A DNA stretch of 64,000 nucleotides from Micromonospora sp. WMMA1363 (GTDB lineage: Bacteria; Actinomycetota; Actinomycetes; Mycobacteriales; Micromonosporaceae). The stretch spans positions 1,297,001 through 1,361,000 of the forward strand of contig NZ_JAUALB010000001.1 of NCBI RefSeq assembly GCF_030345795.1, in the 5' to 3' direction. The notes under the pieces were generated by a model that had not been told where the DNA came from, did not search any database, and was given only the letters and a program-made list of their open reading frames with translations. Every line of letters starts with the position of its first letter. Positions within the stretch are counted from its first letter, which is position 1. Below, one piece after another: positions 41,087 through 49,029 of this stretch. Position numbers and translations under genes: made by a program.

Positions 41087-41737
41087 TCAAGGGCTGGGCG
41101 GACCGTAGAGGGCGTCGAGGAACCGGTGCACGAACACGCGGAACTCACGCCGCTCGCGCGCCCCCGACCCGACCCCGGCGGCGAGGGCGGTCACGTGCCC
41201 GTGCACCGCCCACACGAGGCTGCGCACGGCCACCTGCGGCGTCGGTTCGACCAGCGCCCCGACCCCGGCCGCCGCGGCCAGCAGATCGACGACCAGCGCG
41301 TACAGCGGCGCCGCGTAGCGGGCGTCGAGGTCGGCGTGCCGCTGCGGCTCGAGCCAGCGCCGCAGCCACAGCGCGGTGGTCTCCGGACGATCCTCGAGAA
41401 AGTCGACGAACACGTCGACCAGGTCGTGCAGGGCCACCAGCGCCTTCTCCGGGCCGGCCGCCAGGGCCTGGCGTGCCCGCTGCGCCGCCTCCCGCAGCAC
41501 CTGCTGCTCGGCGGTGAACACCCGGGCGAAGCAGGCGTCATAGAGCTGGGCCTTCGTGCCCGCGTGGTGGGCGACCGTGGCCACGTCCACGCCGGCGGCG
41601 GCGGCGACCTCCCGCAGCCCGACGGCGTCGAAGCCCCGCTGTGCGAACAGGTCGGTCGCCGCGGCGAGCACCCGCTCGCGGGTCGGCGGCGTGTCGGTGC
41701 GGCGGGGCCGACCCGGTCGGCGACGGGGCGTGGTCAT
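41087..41737 (-). CDS. TetR/AcrR family transcriptional regulator
   Basis: The 216-residue repressor has the N-terminal helix-turn-helix TRERVLAAATDLFAQRGFDAVGLREVAAAAGVDVATVAHHAGTKAQLYDACFARV followed by a helical ligand-binding domain (DRPETTALWLRRWLEPQRHADLDARY). ATG 41737 gives MTTPRRRPGRPRRTDTPPTRE, the usual basic leader; 41746 is also possible. It lies between the FMO operon and a divergent transporter. Two copies of an ATCCA-N8-TGGAT palindrome before those genes are its probable sites, one also overlapping its own promoter for autoregulation. Confidence 0.92.
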   Translation of the reverse strand: MTTPRRRPGRPRRTDTPPTRERVLAAATDLFAQRGFDAVGLREVAAAAGVDVATVAHHAGTKAQLYDACFARVFTAEQQVLREAAQRARQALAAGPEKALVALHDLVDVFVDFLEDRPETTALWLRRWLEPQRHADLDARYAAPLYALVVDLLAAAAGVGALVEPTPQVAVRSLVWAVHGHVTALAAGVGSGARERREFRVFVHRFLDALYGPPSP

Positions 41738-41758
41738 GCCCGCCATTGTGCCCCTACA

Positions 41759-41776
41759 ATCCAGCAACCGTTGGAT
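41759..41776. promoter_or_regulatory. TetR operator candidate, tetR/MFS_2 intergenic region
   Basis: ATCCAGCAACCGTTGGAT shares the ATCCA...GTTGGAT arms with the site at 41046 and lies between the divergent starts at 41737 and 41813. Confidence 0.72.
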
Positions 41777-41812
41777 TGAGGTGGGCCGACGAGCCCGGAC
41801 GGGAGACCTGCG

Positions 41813-43162
41813 ATGACCGCTGCTGCCCGGCAGCACACCGACGACGCCGTCGCGCTGCCCCGTGGACCCCTGGTCGGCTTCGCCGCCGGCTCGGTCGGCA
41901 TGGGTATCTGGGTCACCGTGCCCGGCCTGCTGCTGTTGTACTTCCTCACCGACGTGCTGGCCGTCGCTCCGTGGCTGGCCGGGTTGGCGCTGCTGCTGCC
42001 CAAGGTCGCCGACGTGCTGCTGCATCCGTGGATCGGGCACCGCTGCGACATCGAGCAGGCCCGCCGGGGTGACCGCCGCCGGCTGCTGCTGCTCGGCTGT
42101 GCCCTGCCGGTGGCCTTCGCCGCCCTGTTCGCCGCGCCCGCCGGCCTGACCGGCGGGCCGGCCGCCACCTGGGTGGCGGTCGCGTTCGTCGCCGGCAACC
42201 TGCTGTTCGCCACCTACCAGGTCCCCTACCTGGCCACCCCGGCCGACCTACGGATCGGATACCACGAGCGGACCCGGCTGATGGCGTTCCGGATGGTGGT
42301 GCTCACCCTGGGCATCCTGGTCTCCGGGCTGCTGGCCCCGCTGTTGGCCGGCGGGGACGAGGCCACCCGGGCCGGCTACCAGCGGATGGGGGTGCTGCTG
42401 GCCGCCGGGATGCTGGTGACCATGTTGGTCGGGGTCGTCGGCATCGCGCGGCTGCGCCGGGTCGCCGTCGCCGGAGTCACCAGGCACACCGGCGGCTGGC
42501 GGGCGCTGGTGTCGGCGCTTCGGGACCGGCAGTTCCGGGCCCTGGTGGGCGCCTACCTGGCCATGTCCACCACCACCCACCTCGTGCTGGCCGGGGTGCC
42601 TTACTACGCCGAGTACGTACTGGGCCGCCCCAACCTGACGGTGGTGCTGGTGGCGGCGTTCGTCGCGCCGGCGCTGCTGGTGACTCCGGCCTGGCTGGCG
42701 ATGGCCCGTCTGACCGGCAAGCAGCGCGCGTTGCTGACCGCCCAGGGTGCCTTCGCCAGCGGCTCGCTGGTGCTGGCGGTCGGCGCGCCGGCCGGTCTGC
42801 CGGTGCTGGTCACGGCGGTGGCGGTGCTCGGGGTGGCGTTCGCCGGCATGCAGCTGCTGCCGTTCTCGATGGTGCCGGACGTGATCCGTTCGGCCGGTGG
42901 TCAGGCCGGCGCGGGCACCTACACCGGGGTGTGGACCGCCACCGAGGCCACCGGCGCCGCTCTGGGGCCGTGGGCGTACGCGTTGTGCCTGGCCGCCGGC
43001 GGGTTCGTCGCCTCCACCGCCGGGGCGGCCGTGACCCAGCCGGCCGCCGCGCTGGACGCGATCCGGTGGGGCTTCGGGCTGCTGCCGGCCGCCCTGATGC
43101 TGGTGGCGGTGCTGCTGCAACGCCGCTACACACTCGACCGTGCGGCCCGCGCCGCGACGTGA
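41813..43162 (+). CDS. MFS_2 (MelB/GPH-type) transporter
   Basis: The 449-residue protein has about 12 transmembrane helices, starting LVGFAAGSVGMGIWVTVPGLLLLYFLTDVLAVAPWLAGLALLLPKVADVLLHPWIGHRCDI, a typical GPH start with the conserved K-x-x-D region. FATYQVPYLATPADLRIGYHERTRLMAFRMVV is the cytoplasmic loop motif of the family. GPH carriers import glycosides or related solutes, and some act in terpenoid or steroid uptake. Divergent from tetR, with GGGAGA before ATG 41813. It probably brings in the substrate of the FMO/SDR pair. Confidence 0.88.
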   Translation: MTAAARQHTDDAVALPRGPLVGFAAGSVGMGIWVTVPGLLLLYFLTDVLAVAPWLAGLALLLPKVADVLLHPWIGHRCDIEQARRGDRRRLLLLGCALPVAFAALFAAPAGLTGGPAATWVAVAFVAGNLLFATYQVPYLATPADLRIGYHERTRLMAFRMVVLTLGILVSGLLAPLLAGGDEATRAGYQRMGVLLAAGMLVTMLVGVVGIARLRRVAVAGVTRHTGGWRALVSALRDRQFRALVGAYLAMSTTTHLVLAGVPYYAEYVLGRPNLTVVLVAAFVAPALLVTPAWLAMARLTGKQRALLTAQGAFASGSLVLAVGAPAGLPVLVTAVAVLGVAFAGMQLLPFSMVPDVIRSAGGQAGAGTYTGVWTATEATGAALGPWAYALCLAAGGFVASTAGAAVTQPAAALDAIRWGFGLLPAALMLVAVLLQRRYTLDRAARAAT

Positions 43163-43281
43163 GGCCGTCCCAGCCGCCACGGTGCACCGGGACGCGACCG
43201 GCCCGGTGGTGTCGCCGGCGAGGTCGACGTGCCGGCGCGACCGGCGACCGGGCCGACCGGCGGCACTAGACTTCCCGTTCG

Positions 43282-44400
43282 ATGGACGAGCAGGCCGCCC
43301 CCACCGACATCCGTCCCTGCGCCCACTGTGGACGGGAGGTGCCGCAACGCGCAGGCGCGGGGCGGCCGTTCCGCTACTGCCGGGACAACGACGGCGCCTG
43401 CCAGCGCGCCGCCCGGAACAGCCGGATGCGGCACCGCCACGCGCCGGGACTGCCCGGGCAGGTGGCCCGCACCTGGGAAGCGGTGGACCGGCTCGACCAG
43501 GTCGTGGCGACCCTCACCGAGGCACTGCACGCCGAGCTGTCCCCGGTCGGGGTGGAACGTCAGCTCGCCCAGTCCCGCGCCGACGCGGCGACGCAGGTCG
43601 CGGCGGCGCAGACCGAGCGGGACGAGGCCCGCCGCGACGCCGAGGACGCCGCCGCGTCAGCCGCCCGCGCCCGCGAGGCGGCGCGGGCCGCCGGCGCCGA
43701 GCGGGACGCAGCCCGCGCCGACGCAGCCCGCGCCACCGAAGCGAGCACGGCCGCGGTCGAGCGCGCCGACCGGGCCGAACACGCCCGGGACGGTGCGCGC
43801 CAGGAGGCCGGGGCGGCGCAGGCGCTGCGGGCCCAGGCGGAACGGGACCGCGACACCGCCCGCGACGAGCTGCGGGCCCTGCGCGCCGACCTGGAGACTG
43901 AGCGCCGCCGCGCCGGCGACCTCGCTCGGGACCGCGACGCCGCCCGTGCCGACGCCGGGCGGGCGGCCCAGGCGGCGGCTGAGGCGACCGACGCCGCGCA
44001 ACGCCACCGGACCGACGCCGAGCGGGCCCGCGCAGACGCCGAGCGGGCCCGCGCCGAGGTGCAGCGGGCCCGGGCCGAGGCCACGGAGGCGGCGCAGGCC
44101 CGCGAGCGGGCGGTGGCCGACCGGGACCGGGCCGGCACGGAGCACCGGCAGGCCGCCGCGGAGGCCGAGCGGACCCGGGTGGAACTGGTCACGCTCGCCG
44201 AGGCGCTGCGCGCCGAGCTGGCCACCGCCCGCGCGGCCGGGGCCGCCGCCGAGGCCCGGCTCGGTGAGCTGGCGCAGCGGCTGCGCGTGGCCGAGGGTGA
44301 CCGGGATGCCGCCCACCGCCGTGTCGCCCAGCTCGCCGATCAGGTGGGTCAGCTGGCCGCCGCGGTCGCCCACCGCGAGCCGAGCACCCCCACCGGTTGA
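43282..44400 (+). CDS. Zinc-finger/coiled-coil protein of unknown function
   Basis: The 372-residue protein has a short N-terminal cysteine cluster (IRPCAHCGREVPQ, with FRYCRDNDGACQRAARN) likely to bind zinc. After about residue 70 comes a very long Ala/Arg/Glu/Asp heptad region (TQVAAAQTERDEARRDAEDAAASAARAREA...), a near-continuous coiled coil to the end. Similar proteins occur in actinomycetes without known role; plausible roles are DNA-binding or cell-architecture scaffold. Composition is extreme because both strands and all frames are GC-saturated, so opposite-strand frames here are artefacts. It stands alone. Confidence 0.8.
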   Translation: MDEQAAPTDIRPCAHCGREVPQRAGAGRPFRYCRDNDGACQRAARNSRMRHRHAPGLPGQVARTWEAVDRLDQVVATLTEALHAELSPVGVERQLAQSRADAATQVAAAQTERDEARRDAEDAAASAARAREAARAAGAERDAARADAARATEASTAAVERADRAEHARDGARQEAGAAQALRAQAERDRDTARDELRALRADLETERRRAGDLARDRDAARADAGRAAQAAAEATDAAQRHRTDAERARADAERARAEVQRARAEATEAAQARERAVADRDRAGTEHRQAAAEAERTRVELVTLAEALRAELATARAAGAAAEARLGELAQRLRVAEGDRDAAHRRVAQLADQVGQLAAAVAHREPSTPTG

Positions 44401-44643
44401 CCGCCACCGCCCGCACCGACGCGTCGCCGGTTCACCCGGCCCTCAGAAGCTGCGCCCGGCGGGTGGTCGGGAAACCGACCGGCGCGGCCCCGGCCGTGCC
44501 GGGCCTCCACCGTCGCTGGGCGACTAACATCTCCGCTGCCGGCACACTCCACCTTTCGGCCCGGTCGGGGACGACCCCGCCGGGTCACTGCCATGGCCGG
44601 CTACCCTGGATCGGGCCCTCCGGCGCGGCAGCGCTTCCAGGAC

Positions 44644-44671
44644 GGGAATGGCCCGGCGGACACCGCCTGTT
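44644..44671 (+). promoter_or_regulatory. Sigma-R-like promoter of rbpA
   Basis: GGGAAT (44644-44649) and GTT (44669-44671), 19 bases apart, match the oxidative-stress sigma-R consensus GGAAT-N18/19-GTT. The motif lies 43 bases before the rbpA start. In Streptomyces rbpA is a known sigma-R target. Confidence 0.65.
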
Positions 44672-44713
44672 ACACCGAGAAGACCAGCACCACGGACGAG
44701 GGGAAAGACGATC

Positions 44714-45055
44714 ATGGGCGAGCGCATGCTGCGCGGAAGCCGCCTCGGGGCGGTCAGCTACGAGTCCGACCGCAACACGGAGCTCGCGCCGCGTCAGACC
44801 CGCGAGTACCTGTGCGCCAAGGGCCACCAGTTCGAGGTGCCGTTCGCCGTCGATGCCGAGGTCCCCACCACGTGGGAGTGCAAGTTCGACGGCAGTGTCG
44901 CCCGGCTGGTCGACGGCAGCGAGCCGGAGCAGAAGAAGGCCAAGCCGCCGCGCACCCACTGGGACATGCTGCTGGAGCGGCGGTCGATCGCGGAACTGGA
45001 GGACATCCTCGCCGAGCGGTTGCAGGAGGTCCGTACCCGCCGCGGCCGCGCCTGA
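44714..45055 (+). CDS. rbpA: RNA polymerase-binding protein RbpA
   Basis: The 113-residue actinobacterial transcription activator binds RNA polymerase and the primary sigma factor to stabilise open complexes. The sequence MGERMLRGSRLGAVSYESDRNTELAPRQTREYLC, then GHQFEVPFAVDAEVPTTWECKFDG, then HWDMLLERRSIAELEDILAERLQEVRTRRG matches RbpA end to end: N-tail, zinc-type core with Cys and His, and sigma-interaction helix. ATG 44714 is chosen because it gives the exact family N-terminus. A sigma-R-like promoter lies upstream, and a very strong hairpin follows the stop. Confidence 0.97.
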   Translation: MGERMLRGSRLGAVSYESDRNTELAPRQTREYLCAKGHQFEVPFAVDAEVPTTWECKFDGSVARLVDGSEPEQKKAKPPRTHWDMLLERRSIAELEDILAERLQEVRTRRGRA

Positions 45056-45107
45056 CACACACCGCGCGCCCCCGGGAGTCCTTCTTCCCGGGGGCGCGCG
45101 GTGTGTG
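45056..45107. terminator. 22-bp perfect hairpin terminator after rbpA
   Basis: A 22-bp stem (45056-45077 with 45086-45107) with an 8-nt loop GTCCTTCT begins directly after the rbpA stop codon. It also faces the 3' end of the convergent fxsA gene. Confidence 0.88.
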
Positions 45108-45143
45108 GGTGGGCACGAGGGTCACGCGACTCGAGCGCGGCGG

Positions 45144-45656
45144 TCAGCCCTGACGGGGCTCCACGATCTCGCCCTCGATGGCCCGCCCGCCGTCGACGAC
45201 GGGCGGCTCGGCCGGCGGCTGGTACGGCGCGCCCCGGCGCACCCGCACCCGACGCGGGCCGAACAGGTCACCGGCGACCATCGACGACACCCGCCGCTCG
45301 GTGGCACGTCGCACTCCGGAGCGGGCCAGCCGCCGCACCGGCGGCGGCAGCAGCAGCAGCCCCAGCGCGCCACTGAGCAGACCCGGGATGGCCAGCAGTA
45401 ACGCCCCCGCCAGACCTACCAGCCCGTCGGTGACCTGCGGCCCCGGCGGCTGCCCCGCCTGTGCGGCGGCACGGAAGCCCCGCCAGGCGCGCGTCCCCTC
45501 CCGGCGCAGCAGCACCATCCCCAACAGCGACGCCGCGAACACCGCCAGCACCGCCGCGCCGAACCCGACGGCCCGCCCCACGGCGACGAACACCGCCAGT
45601 TCCGCTATGACCGCCAGCAGCAGGGCCAACGGTACGAACCTCAGTCCTCGGCGCAT
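45144..45656 (-). CDS. fxsA: FxsA family membrane protein
   Basis: The 170-residue membrane protein begins RFVPLALLLAVIAELAVFVAVGRAVGFGAAVLAVFAASLLGMVLLRREG, the signature FxsA start, then a third helix (GLVGLAGALLLAIPGLLSGALGLLLLPPPVRRL) containing the P-G-x-x-S-x-x-x-G-x-x-x-L-x-P-P motif. The C-terminus is hydrophilic. In E. coli FxsA overproduction relieves phage T7 exclusion by the F plasmid; its cellular role is unclear. The gene is convergent with rbpA. Confidence 0.92.
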   Translation of the reverse strand: MRRGLRFVPLALLLAVIAELAVFVAVGRAVGFGAAVLAVFAASLLGMVLLRREGTRAWRGFRAAAQAGQPPGPQVTDGLVGLAGALLLAIPGLLSGALGLLLLPPPVRRLARSGVRRATERRVSSMVAGDLFGPRRVRVRRGAPYQPPAEPPVVDGGRAIEGEIVEPRQG

Positions 45657-45758
45657 CTCACCTCACCCGCCCGGTCGTGACGCCCAGATGTCGGTTCCGC
45701 CGGCTGCCGGGCGGCCCCCGCGGCGTCGTCCCGCCCGTCCAGCATGACACGCCCGCGC

Positions 45759-46583
45759 TCAGGGCCACCGCGACTGGCCGGTGGAGGTGCCGTGCAGGCC
45801 GCGCCGCACCGCGCGTCGCCGGTCCGCCACCGCCCATCCGGTGATCCGCCACAGCGCCTCCGCCACGATCAGCGGGCTCATCTTGCTGCTGCCCCGCTCC
45901 CGCTCGGCGAACGTGATCGGCACCTCCACGATCCGCACACCGGCCTGGTGGGCGAGACGGGACAGTTCCACCTGGAACGAATACCCCTGTGAGCACACCG
46001 ACTCCAGATCGATCGCGGCCAGCGCACTGAGCCGGTACACGCGGTAGCCGCCGGTGGCGTCGGAGACCGGCATCCCGAGGGCCAACCGCGCGTACAGGTT
46101 GCCGCACCGGGACAGCAGCAGCCGCCGCAGCGGCCAGTTGAGCACCCGCGCCCCGCGGGTCCACCGGGACCCGATCACCACGTCGGCGTCACGGGCGGCG
46201 GACAGCAGCGCCGGGAGGTCCTCCGGGGCGTGCGAACCGTCGGCGTCCATTTCCACCACGGCGTCGTAGCCGCGATCCCGGGCCCACCCGAACCCCGCCA
46301 GGTACGCTGCGCCGAGCCCCTGTTTGCCTTCCCGATGAAGTACGTGTACCCGCGGATCAGTGCCGGCTAGGGCGTCAGCGAGCGCCCCGGTGCCGTCCGG
46401 GCTGTTGTCGTCGGCGACGAGGACGTCCACCGCCGGCGCCGCCTGGTGCACACGGTCCACGATCTGCGTCAGGTTGTCGGCCTCGTTGTAGGTCGGGATC
46501 ACCACGAGCACCCGCCCCACCTCGGGGTGACCGGTCTCGTCGCCCACCGTCGCATCCCCTTCCACCGGCGTGCCGGCCGTCAC
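45759..46583 (-). CDS. ppm1: Polyprenol monophosphomannose synthase catalytic domain (GT2)
   Basis: The 274-residue glycosyltransferase uses GDP-mannose to make polyprenol-phosphate mannose for lipoglycans and protein O-mannosylation. GT2 motifs are VVIPTYNEADNLTQIVDRV, VLVADDNSPDGTG, GKQGLGAAYLAGFGWARDRGYDAVVEMDADGSH (DAD metal motif) and VPITFAERERGSSKMS. GTG 46583 overlaps the stop of lnt as GTGA; the longer frame to 46709 lies inside lnt and is Gly-rich, so it is not used. In actinobacteria Lnt and Ppm1 are fused or adjacent because the synthase is anchored through the Lnt-like protein; here they are separate coupled genes. Confidence 0.93.
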   Translation of the reverse strand: MTAGTPVEGDATVGDETGHPEVGRVLVVIPTYNEADNLTQIVDRVHQAAPAVDVLVADDNSPDGTGALADALAGTDPRVHVLHREGKQGLGAAYLAGFGWARDRGYDAVVEMDADGSHAPEDLPALLSAARDADVVIGSRWTRGARVLNWPLRRLLLSRCGNLYARLALGMPVSDATGGYRVYRLSALAAIDLESVCSQGYSFQVELSRLAHQAGVRIVEVPITFAERERGSSKMSPLIVAEALWRITGWAVADRRRAVRRGLHGTSTGQSRWP

Positions 46584-48199
46584 CGATTCCCGGCGCGCTC
46601 CAGTACACGCCGGGGCTCTCCCGCGCCCGCTGTGTGCTCCCGCCGGCGCCGGACCGCGGCCGCCGCGAGGGCCGCCACCGCCAGGCCGGTCAGCGCCACC
46701 TCCGGCCACAGCCCGACCCGGGTGGCCAGCGACCGCCCGTCGGCGAGGCGAAGCTGCCGCACCACGACTGCGCGGGTGTTGAACCCGGTGGCATCGCTTA
46801 CCCGCCCGTCCGGGGAGACGAACCCGGACACGCCGACGGTGGAGGCCATCAACGCCGGTCGGCCGTGCTCGACCGCCCGCAACCGCACCATCGCCAGTTG
46901 CTGGCGGGCCTCGGCCACGTCGAAGGTGGCGTTGTTGGTCTGCACCACCAGCAGCTGCGCGCCACCGACGACGGTGTCGCGGACGACCTCGTCGTAGGCG
47001 ACCTCGAAGCAGATGACGTCACCGAGCACGGCGGGACCGGTACGGAGCACGCCCGGGGCGGCCCCGGGCACGAAATCCGCCCGTACCCGGTCGACCTGGC
47101 TGCTGACCAGACGGGCCACCTCCCGCAGAGGCACATACTCGGCGAACGGCACCGGACGCCGTTTGGTGTACAGCTGCCGCAGGTCCGGCCCGCTACCCGG
47201 ACGCCACAGCAGTCCCGCGTTGCGCACCTGCCCCTGGTCGGGCCCACGCAGCACCGCCCCGACCAGGATCGGCGCCCCGATCGCGTCGGCGGCCGACTGG
47301 ATCCGGGCGCCGGCGGTGGCGTCGCGCAGCGGGTCGATGTCGCTGGAGTTCTCCGGCCACACCACCAGATCCGGGCGGGGTCGGACGCCGTCGGCGACCT
47401 CGGCGGCCAGGTCGACCGTGGCGTCGACGTGGTTGTTGAGCACCGCCCGGCGTTGGGCGTTGAAATCCAGCCCGAGCCGGGGCACGTTGCCCTGCACGAT
47501 CGCCACGGTGACCGGATCCCCACCGCCCCCGGCCCCCACCGGCACGAGCAGCCCACCCGCCGGCACCGCCAGCGCGGCGGCAGCCACCACGGCCACCGGC
47601 ACCCACCGCCGGTCGACGGCGGGGCGACGCCGCGTCTCGTGCCACCACCACACCGCGGCGACACCGCACCCACCGGTGAGCGCCGCCGCGAAGGTGACCA
47701 GCGGCGCCCCGCCCACGGCGGCGAAGCGCAGCAACGGCGACTCGTCCTGGCTGAACGCCAGCCGGCCCCACGGGAACCCGCCGAACGGGGTGCGGTCCCG
47801 CAGCGCCTCCTGCGCCACCCACAGCACGCCGGTCAGCGCCGGCCACGCCCACCGAACCCGGTCCGCGAGGGGCGACACCCACGCGGTGGCCGCGCCCAGC
47901 AGCGCCAGGTAGCCGGCCTGCAACAGCGACAGCAGCACCCACGGCAGGTAGCCGGTGTGCAGGTTCGTCCAACTCAACATCGGCGCGAACAGCGCCACCC
48001 CGGTCAGGAAACCCAGCCCCGCCCCGGCGCGCGGTCCCCGCCGGTGCGCCGCGGCGGCCAGCAGGGCCACCCCGACCGGCGCGAGCGGCCACACCCCGTA
48101 CGGAGGGAACGCGAGCAGCATCGCCAAACCCGCCGCTGCCGCCGCGGGCACGGCCACCAGGTGCGGCAGCGGGCCCGGCGTCGTCTGCGTGGCCGTCAC
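46580..48199 (-). CDS. lnt: Apolipoprotein N-acyltransferase
   Basis: The 539-residue membrane enzyme N-acylates the diacylglyceryl-cysteine of lipoproteins. About six transmembrane helices (AAAAAGLAMLLAFPPYGVWPLAPVGVALLAAAA onward) precede a nitrilase-like periplasmic domain with the E-K-C triad: Glu in LVVWPENSSDIDPLRD, Lys in LYTKRRPVPFAEYVPLRE, Cys in GDVICFEVAYDEVVRD. A last helix follows (LWPEVALTGLAVAALAAAA). GTG 48199 has GAGGTG just upstream. It is translationally coupled to ppm1 downstream. Confidence 0.93.
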   Translation of the reverse strand: MTATQTTPGPLPHLVAVPAAAAAGLAMLLAFPPYGVWPLAPVGVALLAAAAHRRGPRAGAGLGFLTGVALFAPMLSWTNLHTGYLPWVLLSLLQAGYLALLGAATAWVSPLADRVRWAWPALTGVLWVAQEALRDRTPFGGFPWGRLAFSQDESPLLRFAAVGGAPLVTFAAALTGGCGVAAVWWWHETRRRPAVDRRWVPVAVVAAAALAVPAGGLLVPVGAGGGGDPVTVAIVQGNVPRLGLDFNAQRRAVLNNHVDATVDLAAEVADGVRPRPDLVVWPENSSDIDPLRDATAGARIQSAADAIGAPILVGAVLRGPDQGQVRNAGLLWRPGSGPDLRQLYTKRRPVPFAEYVPLREVARLVSSQVDRVRADFVPGAAPGVLRTGPAVLGDVICFEVAYDEVVRDTVVGGAQLLVVQTNNATFDVAEARQQLAMVRLRAVEHGRPALMASTVGVSGFVSPDGRVSDATGFNTRAVVVRQLRLADGRSLATRVGLWPEVALTGLAVAALAAAAVRRRREHTAGAGEPRRVLERAGNR

Positions 48200-49029
48200 C
48201 GGCACCTCACCTCGATCACGCACCGAAGGCTACCCGGCCAGGGTGGTGTGGCCCGGCCGGTGGCTCGCCGGCGAGGTGCGTCACCGCGGAGGTGTACGCC
48301 GCCAGCCGGTCCCGGCGGGGTGCCGTCCGCGACGGTCACGACGTCGACGTTCGGCCCGGCGAACACGCCAGCGAAATACCCCTGCTCGCGGATAGGCCAC
48401 GAACACGCCCAGGTCGACGGCGCTCACCGCCTCGGCCGCGCGACAGGGACGAAATCGGGGCGCGGCGTGAGCCGCGCCCCGATGCTCCCAGGCCCTTCCC
48501 GGCCGGTGGGGCGAGGATGCGACGCGCCGACCTTCGGACCGACCCGACGCTGGGCTGGCTGCCCCCGCCTGACCGTTGTCTACTGGCCGTGCTCCTCATC
48601 CTGCCCGTACACCGGTAACCGCGGCCGGTTCGCGCCGCCCCGCCGACCCCCGCCCGCTGGACCTGGCCGCCGCGACCACGTGCACGTGTCGCTCGGCCAG
48701 CGGACGAAGGGACGAAGCGAACAACAGCCGCTTCCCGTAGTAGGACTCAAAGACGGTACGTGCTACCCCCGGGCGCTGTCAACCCAGCCCCGACGAGTCG
48801 CGGCGTGAACCCCCGGCGTGTCGCGTCGGCTCGACCACGGGCCGAGGAAGATCGGTATACAGCGCCCGCACCACGCTTCCCTTCCGGCGGCCTTGGGGAT
48901 TCGAGCCTGCCGACGTCCCCGGTCCGGTGCGCTTGTGCCACGGAACCGGAACAACCAATGGCGCTGTTCGTTCTCGTTCGGGTACACCCAGCAACGGATC
49001 GGACCGCACGGGTGCCTCCACCACGCCTG
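48200..49029. other. Intergenic region between lnt and the lysine-degradation operon
   Basis: I found no convincing gene in these 830 bases. Short frames (for example minus 48763-48987) lack ribosome-binding sites and family features. A hairpin at 48454-48483 could end the leftward operon that stops at 49030. Confidence 0.45.
48454..48483. terminator. Hairpin terminator in the lnt/glmL gap
   Basis: ATCGGGGCGCGGC (48454-48466) pairs perfectly with GCCGCGCCCCGAT (48471-48483) around loop GTGA. Confidence 0.65.

Noticed and set aside
46634..48808. A long plus-strand frame opposite lnt
   Set aside because: No domain and no ribosome-binding site; lnt on the other strand has all catalytic residues.
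48763..48987. A minus-strand ORF of about 74 codons after the GlmL-type gene
   Set aside because: No ribosome-binding site, odd composition, and no resemblance to any family.
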